A stretch of DNA of 64,000 nt from Chloropicon primus (lineage: Eukaryota > Chlorophyta > Chloropicophyceae > Chloropicales > Chloropicaceae). Both the position numbers and the translations under genes were made by a program. Each line of letters begins with the position of its first letter. Position 1 is the first letter of the stretch. Shown here one piece after another: positions 38,028-46,500 of the stretch. The stretch lies in assembly GCA_023205875.1 (NCBI GenBank), contig CP060759.1, forward strand, positions 721,501-785,500, written 5' to 3'. The notes under the pieces are model-generated. The model was given only the letters and a program-made list of their open reading frames with translations, was not told where the DNA came from and did no database searches.

Positions 38028-38526
38028 GTCCAACCGGATGTTTCGATGCCCTGCCCACCCAAGCTCTACAACAAAACCAATGGCTACCAAGCCCGCTTCC
38101 GACCGAACCGAGGCCAATGCGGTGTCCAAAGAAAGCTTTCGAGATGTCTCTTCGCGTCCCAGTCCTTTCGACACCTCTCTCGCACACCCTCGTCTTCAAA
38201 GTCACAAACAAACACACACACAAACACACCGGCCGCTTCGGGGCGCCGCTCTCTCTAATCTTGTTCTTGTGGCAGAAAAAGGGGGAAGAGAAGAGAAGGG
38301 GGACTCGGGAGGCCACGAGTGCGGTAGAGGGGGTTAAGGGTGGACGTCGACGCACCTGCAGGCGGGAGGATCAGATCACCGCCTCCGCTTTTGTTTCCTC
38401 GGTGGTCGAAGGAGCGCTTTGGAATTTCGAGAGAGGGAGAGAGAGAGAGGAGCGGGAGGATGGACAACAGAGAGTAGCCGGTGTGGTGTGGTGGCGCTCC
38501 CGACGACGACGACGACGACGACGACG
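38028..38526. other. Divergent promoter RsmB-like / MFS transporter
   Basis: This 499 bp region holds an (ACAC)n tract near 38212-38230, a GAGAGGGAGAGAG tract at about 38429-38450 and a (GAC)n tract that ends at the MFS start codon. No gene is visible. Confidence 0.5.
38500..38526. repeat. (GAC)n trinucleotide tract abutting the MFS start codon
   Basis: About nine ACG/GAC units run directly into the ATG at 38527. Confidence 0.9.
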
Positions 38527-39963
38527 ATGGACGACAAGAACAAGAGGGAGGAGGGAGGCGAGGAGGAGAAGCGTGGTAGCGCGTGGGACTACCCTCGTCT
38601 GCTGATAGAGAACCGGAATTACTTGGCCATCTTCTGCGCCTCGGTGTTCCAGCAGCTTGGGAACTGGGCGAACCTGATCGCCTCGATGAAGATCGTGGAA
38701 GAGGTTGGCGTGCAGACGGGGTTCAATGCGGGTCTGATCTTCTTCCTGAGGCAGATTCCCTACGTGCTGCTCTTCCCGATTGCGGGTGCTTGCGCCGACA
38801 AGTTCGACAGGAAAACGGTGATGATCGTGAGCAATGGACTGTCGTGCCTGGTCGCTGGCAGCTTTGTGTTTCTGACGATGATGGGCGACAACAAGCTGGG
38901 GATGCTGTGCGTGCTCATTTTCCTGAAGAACTCCGCGTCCTCCTTTTACAGCCCGTGCAAACGGGCGGCGGTGCCCATGGTGGTCTCGAGGCAGCAGCTT
39001 CACATCGCCATGACAATGGACGGAATCGCGTGGAGCAGCATGCTAGCCGTCGGGGCGGCTCTGGGGGGGCTGATGACATCCCAGCTGGGGCTGGTGAACT
39101 GCTTCCTGCTGGATTCTCTGGGGTTCGTCCTTTCCATCACCTGCTTGCTGTTCCTGCCGAGGCTGAAGCAGGACCAGGGCAACACGGGGCAGGTGGCTGG
39201 CTCCGGCGAGGACGAGCCTCCGGAGATGAAGAGGGTGGACTCAAAGACGCTGAAGGCAGAATCGTCGTCAGGTGGGGCGAAGGGCGGCTTCATCAAGGAC
39301 ACGCTCGCCCTTTTCGGTCCGAGCCACCGCGTCAGTCTCTTGTACTGCACGATGAAGGCCACGGGAGGGCTGATTTGGGGGCCGGCAGACGTCTTGAACT
39401 TGAAGTGGTCGGAAATCGCCAAGATTCAGATCAACGGAGACCAGCCGCTGACGCTCGGGTTTGCGTACGCGTTCGTCGGGGTGGGATGCTTCGTGGGGCC
39501 TCCCTTGTCGAACGTTTTCTTCGGCAAGGAGGAGGCTGGTTTGATCAGGGCGATCCTCTTCGGAATCGGCTGCTTGACTTCGGGGTATGCCTGCTGGAGC
39601 TTCGCCTTCGCCAACTTCACCATCGTCATGCTCGGGAACCTGCTTCGGTCGGCGGCCAGCGCCGTCATTTGGATCAAGTCCACGCTGCTCATTCAGCTCT
39701 ACAGCGATGCGAGGTTCTTGGGGCGCTTGTTCGCTCTGGAGCTCGCGTTTTACACGATCGCAAACTCCCTCAGCATGTTCGCCGCCGGCCTCCTCCTGGA
39801 CAACGGTGTGTTGGACGTCCGAAAGATATCTGCCTCGCTCCTGCTTCTGTCCGTCGTGATGTTCGCGGTTTGGGTCCTTCTCGTCAGGAGGAAGAGAGGC
39901 GAAGAACGATCTCCCCGGGAAGACGTTGAGTACGAGATGGTCTCCACCACCGGCGACGAGTAG
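38527..39963 (+). CDS. Major facilitator superfamily transporter, bacterial MFS_3-like
   Basis: The product is 478 aa, intronless, with an acidic/Lys-rich N-terminus and about 12 helices. The start of the fold, LLIENRNYLAIFCASVFQQL followed by GNWANLIASMKIVEE, and the loop after TM2-3, GACADKFDRKTVMIVSN (a variant of the MFS GxxxDRxxR signature), fit the MFS_3/EntS-like group that is common in bacteria. The central cytosolic loop (about residues 225-255) is Glu/Lys/Ser-rich. The substrate cannot be told. A bacterial origin is possible but not shown here. A TGTAA is found 47 bp past the stop, 118 bp before the convergent gene. Confidence 0.8.
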   Translation: MDDKNKREEGGEEEKRGSAWDYPRLLIENRNYLAIFCASVFQQLGNWANLIASMKIVEEVGVQTGFNAGLIFFLRQIPYVLLFPIAGACADKFDRKTVMIVSNGLSCLVAGSFVFLTMMGDNKLGMLCVLIFLKNSASSFYSPCKRAAVPMVVSRQQLHIAMTMDGIAWSSMLAVGAALGGLMTSQLGLVNCFLLDSLGFVLSITCLLFLPRLKQDQGNTGQVAGSGEDEPPEMKRVDSKTLKAESSSGGAKGGFIKDTLALFGPSHRVSLLYCTMKATGGLIWGPADVLNLKWSEIAKIQINGDQPLTLGFAYAFVGVGCFVGPPLSNVFFGKEEAGLIRAILFGIGCLTSGYACWSFAFANFTIVMLGNLLRSAASAVIWIKSTLLIQLYSDARFLGRLFALELAFYTIANSLSMFAAGLLLDNGVLDVRKISASLLLLSVVMFAVWVLLVRRKRGEERSPREDVEYEMVSTTGDE

Positions 39964-40010
39964 ACGACTGGAACAACTCTGTACTTTTATGGCAACAAAA
40001 AAACTGTACT

Positions 40011-40015
40011 TGTAA
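40011..40015 (+). terminator. TGTAA polyadenylation signal of the MFS gene
   Basis: TGTAA lies 47 bp after the MFS stop codon, followed by a (TA)n tract at about 40026-40043. Confidence 0.45.
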
Positions 40016-40081
40016 GGGTTTGTCTTATATATATATATATATACATATGTGTGTGTCCGTTTGGTGTTGTGAACCAGGTCC

Positions 40082-41074
40082 TCAGTCCTCGGCCTGGTCC
40101 TCCTCGTCCTCCTTCTTCTCGGAGAGACTCCACAATGGATTCGAAGTCAGCGTCCCGCTGGAGTCTCTCAGAAGAGGGTTGGAGTTCTTGTCTCCCATCT
40201 CGGGATCAGCCATCTCGATCTCGCTGTCGTTGTCCTCGTCCCTCATCGCCGCGTCCTTGTTCAAGAACAGCTTCACAGAAGTCGCGAGCACGACCACGAC
40301 GCAAGCAATGCCGTACGAGAGCGCCGTGTTATTCGTGGAGTCTTCGGTCTTCTTGCCCTCCACCTTGTCGATGGTCGGAAAGAGGCCGGTGAGGACGGCA
40401 AAGGCAAAGTAGTTTGCGGTAGAAAAGTGGAAGACGAAGTCCCTTACGAGCCTCTTCGGGAAGAGCGTTACCAGCAGCGTGCTTGTGATGGCGACCACCC
40501 CGCACACAAAGTACGGAAGGTTGTAGGTCGGCGGGTCCCCTATTTCCATTCCAAGGTACGGCCAGTGCCCGTCGAGCCCACTCAGGAGCAAGACGAACAT
40601 CGGGGCGCCCAAGAAGACGTACAGTCCCTTAGTCAGCACCCTGGGCTTGTCGAAGTAGTAGCACGCCCAGCCCGTGAGCGAGGCCAAGGTCGACGCCGCG
40701 GAAAGCACGAGGTACAAGGTGGTGAAGCTGGGCGCCGGAAAGGCTTCGCAGAACTTGAGGGCAACGAGACTGTACACGGGGAAAGCCAGGGCGCCAAGGG
40801 TCAGGCCTATCTGCAGCTCCGTGCTCCTGGCGGACAGGATCAGGCAGACCAGAGCAATCAGGATGGCCACGACAGAGTAGCCCACGCGCATCCACTGCGC
40901 GTGGCTCACCGTCTCTTTCGGACCGAAGAGGACGGTGAACCAGTCGGAAAATACGAACATGCGTTTGTACGTCATGCCCTCGGGCATCGTCTGGGGCTCC
41001 GTGATATACCGGCACATGTAGTCCTCCTTGAGGGTGTCCTGCCAGTGCCTCCAGTTGCAGGCAACAATCTTCAT
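40082..41074 (-). CDS. Seven-helix membrane protein, family not recognised
   Basis: The product is 330 aa, intronless. I do not recognise the family. The N-terminal 60 residues are soluble and contain CNWRHWQDTLKEDYMCRYI and TYKRMFVFSDWFTVLFG. Seven hydrophobic segments follow at about 64-84, 88-110, 117-142, 147-168, 184-206, 216-235 and 250-271. The segment between TM3 and TM4 (CYYFDKPRVLTKGLY) and the loop YLGMEIGDPPTYNLPYF stand out. The C-terminal 58 residues are acidic and probably disordered, ending KKEDEEDQAED. No pore or ligand motif was identified. It is convergent with the MFS gene (118 bp). Confidence 0.75.
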   Translation of the reverse strand: MKIVACNWRHWQDTLKEDYMCRYITEPQTMPEGMTYKRMFVFSDWFTVLFGPKETVSHAQWMRVGYSVVAILIALVCLILSARSTELQIGLTLGALAFPVYSLVALKFCEAFPAPSFTTLYLVLSAASTLASLTGWACYYFDKPRVLTKGLYVFLGAPMFVLLLSGLDGHWPYLGMEIGDPPTYNLPYFVCGVVAITSTLLVTLFPKRLVRDFVFHFSTANYFAFAVLTGLFPTIDKVEGKKTEDSTNNTALSYGIACVVVVLATSVKLFLNKDAAMRDEDNDSEIEMADPEMGDKNSNPLLRDSSGTLTSNPLWSLSEKKEDEEDQAED

Positions 41075-42070
41075 CTTTTCTCGAGTCTTTTTGCAAAATC
41101 AATCAAAATCAAGACAAATAACAAAACAACAAAGACACGAAACCAACGAAAAGGCGCGACCTTTGCGCACCGCGAAGCGTCTGGTGCCCAAGTCGCCGCC
41201 CCTCTCGTGCGTCTTGTTGACGGGACGGACGGCTTCCTCACCGAAACGTCACGAGCCAAGCTGTGCTGCTCCTCTGCTCCTCTGGCAAAATCCTTTTTTT
41301 TCCTTTTCTCCTCTCCAGCAAGCAAGGGAGGGGGAGGGGAGAGAGAGAGAGAGGGAGAGAGAGAGAGGGAGAGAGAGAGAGGGAGGGAGGGAGAGGGAGA
41401 GAGAGGGAGAGGTGAGAGGAGGGATCTTCCTTTTTTTTCCTTTTCTCCTCTCTCCAGCAAGCAGGGGGAAGGAGAGGGGGGAGGGGAGAGAGAGAGAGAG
41501 AGAGGGAGGGAGGGAGAGGGAGAGAGAGGGAGAGGTGAGAGGAGGGATCTTCCTTTTTTTTCCTTTTCTCCTCTCTCCAGCAGGGGAGACAGGGAAGGAG
41601 AGAAGAGGGATCCTTTCTTCCTTTTTTTGTCCTTGCTTCCTTGAATATTCAATATGTTTCCTATAAACTTACTCTGGACAATTGTTGTATCGTACTCTTG
41701 ATAGGGGCGGACTCGCGACACCATGAGTTCCGAGTTCACGGTATGGGGCGCAGACCACGATGGTTTCCTTATCTAAAGACAAGACGGAGGGGAGAGAGAG
41801 AGTGTGTGTGCGTGTGTTGTCTTGTTCTTGTTCTCTTGTTGTCTTGTTGTCTTTGTGTCCCCTTTCCTTTTCCAACCATCCATCAATTGGCATCTTCATA
41901 ATCATCATAACGCATTTTCTTCTTCTCTTCTTCTCATGATTCGCGTTCCCCAAGGAGGAACGAGGGTAATGGGATTGTACGACGGAGAGGAGGACGTCGT
42001 CGTGTCGTGTTGCGAAAGTGCGGTACCTTGAGGAGTGCGGTACCTTGAGGAGGACAGAGGAGGGCCAAAG
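41075..42070. other. Repeat-rich divergent intergenic region
   Basis: This 996 bp region contains the 41.29-41.60 kb polypurine/polypyrimidine repeat cluster (separate entry), a (GT)n tract near 41803-41815, TTCTTGTTCTCTTG-type repeats near 41820-41852, and a 17 bp direct repeat GTGCGGTACCTTGAGGA at about 42018-42051 just upstream of the next ATG. No gene is visible. Confidence 0.55.
41288..41600. repeat. Three-copy composite repeat of alternating pyrimidine and purine blocks
   Basis: Each unit of roughly 115-135 bp starts with a pyrimidine block (CCTTTTTTTTCCTTTTCTCC), has CAGCAAGCA or CAGCAGG in the middle, and continues with a long (GA)n/(GGGA)n purine block ending GAGAGGTGAGAGGAGGGATC. 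The third copy lacks most of the purine block. Confidence 0.85.
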
Positions 42071-43444
42071 ATGGAGTCCCACGAGGCCAAGTTGTTAGGA
42101 ATTGTGCGAGAACTCATGGAAGCTGACTTGAAGTTCAACCCCAATGACAAGGAGGCTGTGCACAGGGTCGTGGAAGCCATCTTTAGGGCGAGGTCGAGGA
42201 ACGCAGAGGGAGGGGAGCAGAGGGAGGGGATTGGCCAAGGGTCGAAGCACGGGACGGCGACGGAGGACAAGGTGGCGAGCACACCGCCTCCGCCGGGGAA
42301 GACGAGGCTGAGGAACTTGATGCGGAGCGGTGGAGAGGGGAGGAAGTCGAAAGCGACGAGGCGGAGCAAGGGGGACAACGTATACGGCGTGAAACACGCG
42401 GACAGCGGTGTGAAGAAGGTCACGGGGAGGCCGAAGGCGGGGGAGGGGGACGAGAAGCTTGTGCGGAGGAAATTGCAGGAGAGCCCTCGCAAAAACGTGT
42501 CTGCGGCTCAAAGCAGCGGGGGCGAGGTGGGGGACGCGCTCGTCCAGAACCTCAACTTTCAGGCCGACAAGCTGAAGCAAGATAAAGGAGTCCTCAAGCA
42601 CATGGTGGAGCTTGCAAAGGCCCACAAGCCTCGGCAGCAGCAGCAGGACAAGATACCCACGCTGGTGTCCGAGAGGGAAAGGGCCAGGAAGAATCCCGGC
42701 AAGGAGGCAGCCACCTCCCTCCCCCTCCCCTTCGATCATCACCTGAGGAGGGAGAAGGCCCCCCAGAGGCCCCTGCTTCAGCCCAGGACTCAGGCAGCGG
42801 CGAACGCGGGTCTCGACCTGAGCGCCGTTTGGAAATTCATGCAAGACAGGCAGTCGGCAAACGAGGCCGCCGCAAAGGCGAGCCAGGGGAGGAGCCCCGC
42901 CGGGAATGCGAAAGGAGTCACCGTTCCCCCCGGAACGATGCTGCAAAACACTCTCATGGGTCGGGCAGCGGAAAGTGCGGCGGCGGCGGCGAGCGTGGCG
43001 TACTTGCCCCGATTCCAGAACCAGAGCCTGAAAATGAAGACGCCAAAGGAGCAGAGGATGATTGACCACTTGAACAACATGCTCAACAACAGGAAGAGGA
43101 AACCTGATTACGGGCAGAACAACATTTTCCGGGACTCCCTGAGCGCCGCCCCTTCTGTGCTGAACACTGACTTGAACACCGGGCTGTCGCAGCATCAGCA
43201 GCTGAGGGCCGTGCTGCACCAGAGCCTTGGAAGCATGGAAGCTCCGAACATCCCTGTCCGGGGACAACACCACACGGCAGCCTCGGCGTATGGGACGCAG
43301 GGCCTTGCGATTCCTCAGCAAAGTGTGTACCAGCACCTCCCGGGAACTCAACACGTGGTGCAGGTGCAGCAGCCCATGAACATCAAAAACATAATCGAGT
43401 CTGCCATCAGGAATCAGAGGCAGCAGGGCAAGCACAGGAAATAA
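42071..43444 (+). CDS. Largely disordered protein, family unknown
   Basis: The product is 457 aa, intronless. I recognise no family. The first 40 residues may fold as helices (AKLLGIVRELMEADLKF, EAVHRVVEAIFRARSRN). The rest is Lys/Arg/Gly/Gln-rich low-complexity sequence with scattered helices (LGDLVQ-like stretches are absent; ALVQNLNFQADKLKQ and GVLKHMVELAKAHK are the best). The C-terminus has QRMIDHLNNMLNNRKRK and KNIIESAIRNQRQQGKHRK, both basic and suited to nucleic-acid binding or a nuclear signal; this is inference. A 17 bp direct repeat precedes the start and TGTAA lies 25 bp past the stop. The stop is 59 bp from the ECM29 stop. Codon usage resembles the neighbours. Confidence 0.7.
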   Translation: MESHEAKLLGIVRELMEADLKFNPNDKEAVHRVVEAIFRARSRNAEGGEQREGIGQGSKHGTATEDKVASTPPPPGKTRLRNLMRSGGEGRKSKATRRSKGDNVYGVKHADSGVKKVTGRPKAGEGDEKLVRRKLQESPRKNVSAAQSSGGEVGDALVQNLNFQADKLKQDKGVLKHMVELAKAHKPRQQQQDKIPTLVSERERARKNPGKEAATSLPLPFDHHLRREKAPQRPLLQPRTQAAANAGLDLSAVWKFMQDRQSANEAAAKASQGRSPAGNAKGVTVPPGTMLQNTLMGRAAESAAAAASVAYLPRFQNQSLKMKTPKEQRMIDHLNNMLNNRKRKPDYGQNNIFRDSLSAAPSVLNTDLNTGLSQHQQLRAVLHQSLGSMEAPNIPVRGQHHTAASAYGTQGLAIPQQSVYQHLPGTQHVVQVQQPMNIKNIIESAIRNQRQQGKHRK

Positions 43445-43469
43445 TGTGCTTGAGATAGACAACAACAAC

Positions 43470-43474
43470 TGTAA
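43470..43474 (+). terminator. TGTAA polyadenylation signal of the disordered-protein gene
   Basis: TGTAA lies 25 bp after the stop codon and 29 bp before the convergent ECM29 stop. Confidence 0.45.
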
Positions 43475-43503
43475 TCCTATTGGCACAATATAATTACACC
43501 AAG

Positions 43504-46500
43504 TCAGACCTTAGTCAACAAAACTTTGAATCTTTCGTGCAGCTCGGACGAAGGCTTGACTTCTGCAGCCTTCTTCGTGAGCGCTTCCTTTGCGTCGGTG
43601 GCCCAACCATCTTGCAGGGAGGAAGAGCATTTCGTTACGATCACTTCGAGCAGCTGCAAGAGCAGCGTCAAGGATTTCTCCCTCTGCTCCTTGCCGAGGG
43701 AGCTCAAACAGTTTCCACAGATCCAGCAGAGCCACTTGGAGTGTTGCGGCAGGTCAAGACTCGAGTACGAAAGAATTGATTTGGCAGATTCCACCGCAGT
43801 GTCCCTGACCCTCCATTCAGACTCGTTCGAGATGGCGGCTTTCAAAACTTGTAGCGTGCGATCAGTGATCTCAGATGCCTGCGTACTACTCGAGAGGGAG
43901 CCCCAAACCTTTGTGAGGCATTGAATGGCCGCGATTCGGACCTTCTCGAGCCGTTTCTTGCTCGCCTCCTCGTCCTCGTCCTCCTCGTCGTGGCCCTCGA
44001 GGACAAGATCCAGCAGCTGCCCCAAAATGAGAAGCGCCTTGTCGCCGCTGCTACCAATGCCGGAGCTAGCCGAGAGCAAGCTTACCGCGTTACAGGCCGC
44101 AATAGCAGTCTTCTTTCTCTTCAGCGCCGACAAGAGCGCCGAGAGAACCTTTTCGATGCCAGGAGCTTTTGCCACGCTGTCTGCATTCTCAGAGCACAGG
44201 ACAGAGAGAGCATGAATGCAGTCCTCCTTGCCATCCCAGTAGCGGCCGCCCAAGCAAGCGATCAAGGCTTCACAAAGCACGGAGGCATTGCTAAGCGGCA
44301 TGCCGCTACTCTTCTTGACCAGTTTCGTTACCGCAATGCTGGAAGACTTCCTCGTCTTCCACTGATCAGACTTAAGACCTTCTACGCACAGTTCCCCAAT
44401 CTCCAGGTGGTATAACCGCATCGCCGCCGAATCGCTTGGCGCCCCTTCGTCCCAAATATTAGTGAAGAGCGAAGACACCTTGGTCTCAGACCTGTGCATC
44501 AGGCAAAAGGACAGGGGAAGAATTCTGTTCTTGTATCTCGCGAACACGTCCGGAGCCTGGCGACACAGCTCGATGATGTACAGAGCACCGGATCTTTGAA
44601 TGTTGCTGTCCTCATCCTGGACCGCCTCGATCAGCCTCTTCATTCTCGCGTCAACGTGCTTCTCCTCGGAGAATTTAGAGAGTTGAGCAAAACTTGAAGC
44701 GTACGTCCTGCATATCGCCGGCGTCGAGTCGAAACTGCTGCTTAAAGCTCTGAGAAGCTGCTTGGAGCAGGGTTTCATGTCATATCGCATCCGAAGCGTC
44801 ACAGATGACAGAAATCGAGCTGTCCCGGCCCTCGTGTTTGTGCCAAATCCGTTCTTCAGAAGGTCTGACAGCTTCGAGGACAAATCAGGCAAGACCTCTG
44901 TGTCGGCGCAGGCAGAAATTCTGTCCAGCATGTCCCCAACCATTGAGGCGTTCGCAGCTTGAATTCGCAAGTTGTCGAGCTCCTCCTTGTCAATGCCGAC
45001 TCTGTCTGCATGCTGCTCAATGTAATTCATACTCGTGCTCTCCAGTCCCGAGAGGCATTCCAAGAGGCAAGACGAGATTTGCACCATGTACTGACTGAGC
45101 AGGCGCTTGTCACTGAACTTTGTGAGGTGGTAAAGGACTTGTAAGCTGATGGATTTGACTTCTTTGACCGCGCTCGTGATGCCTTTGGTGAGCAATGTCG
45201 GGAAAACAATCGCGGCCGGGGATCTATCACCTTCCTGGTTACCATCCTCACACAAACGAGCGGTCGTCCTTTGGAGACTCACTGCAAGGGATATGGCCGC
45301 AGTCCTTACGGTTTCTTTGATGTCATCGATCACTCTGAAAGCGCCCAACCACAGTCTCTCAAAGTACTCTTGCAGCTCTGCCCAAGTTCTTCCTTGAATC
45401 AAAGACGAGAGGGCCGTCGCGCTTGATTGCCGGTTCCGCCACAGATTTGAGGTGAGCTGCTGAAGAAGCTCCTCCATGATCAAAGGAAAGTGCAAGGTCA
45501 CTGTCGTTGTTGGGTTATCCACAAGGCTGCACCAGAACATCTCCATACTTTCCTGCACTCCCGGGCTCGGATCGTGAAGCAGTCGATACAATTTCGGCAC
45601 AATTCTGGGCAGCAGGGGCGCGAGCTCATTTTCCGCAATTTTGGAGATCGTTCTCAAACCCAAGGCTGCTCCTTTCTTGGACTGGAGGAGAGACTTCTCG
45701 TTGAACAAGTTTATGAACTTGTACACCATGTCAGATCCTCCCCCGATGTCATTTGCGATTGAGCAAAGGTGCTTGTACGTCTGGATCTTCTTCCCTTGCG
45801 GGTCCTTGCCAAGCATGTCACCCTCAAACAGCTCCGTGTTGTTATCTATCTTCTGCTTCTTGGGCTGGAGCCTGGCCGCAGTGAGTCCTTCTACGAGGTT
45901 TTCGACCAAAATGCTCCTGCTTTCCCCTTCACTTACGACATAGATGATGGATATGCCCTGGGATGCCATCTCTTGCGTGATCTCGTTCGTGTCCTTCACG
46001 AGTTCCAGCAGGGCACTCTGAATATCCAAGATCTTGGCAGAAACGACACTCTTGGCAGCAGTACCCTTAATGATGGACAGGAGTATGACACTCGCGTTGC
46101 GTCTCACATTTGGGTCTGAATGCACAACGTACTTTGACAGGATTATGTCCAAAAGCTCACTGCAGTGCTTCATGCTGTCCTCGCTGATCTCTGACGCGTC
46201 CTGTGATCCGGCACCATAGATGCACTCCTTGAGAGATTCTTCCATGACAATTTGGTCAAACAACAGAACTTCTCTCATGTTTGGCTCGTGTCCAAACACG
46301 TACGTGAAGGCCTCTCCGAGGGCGAAGGCTGTGCCTTCCTCTTTGATTGCTGGAATAAGCCCCAGAAGGAAGGAGGAGATTTCGCGCGCGGGTGCATTGT
46401 AACGGCACAGGCGGCCTAAAGAGACCAGTGCTGACGAGACTGTGTCAGGCACTGGCGACTTTTCTGCAAGCGCTTTCAGATTGTCCTTGAACGCCAAGAC

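Noticed and set aside
41071-41739. A 222-residue minus-strand frame made of Ser/Leu/Pro repeats
   Set aside because: It is the translation of the composite purine/pyrimidine repeat cluster.
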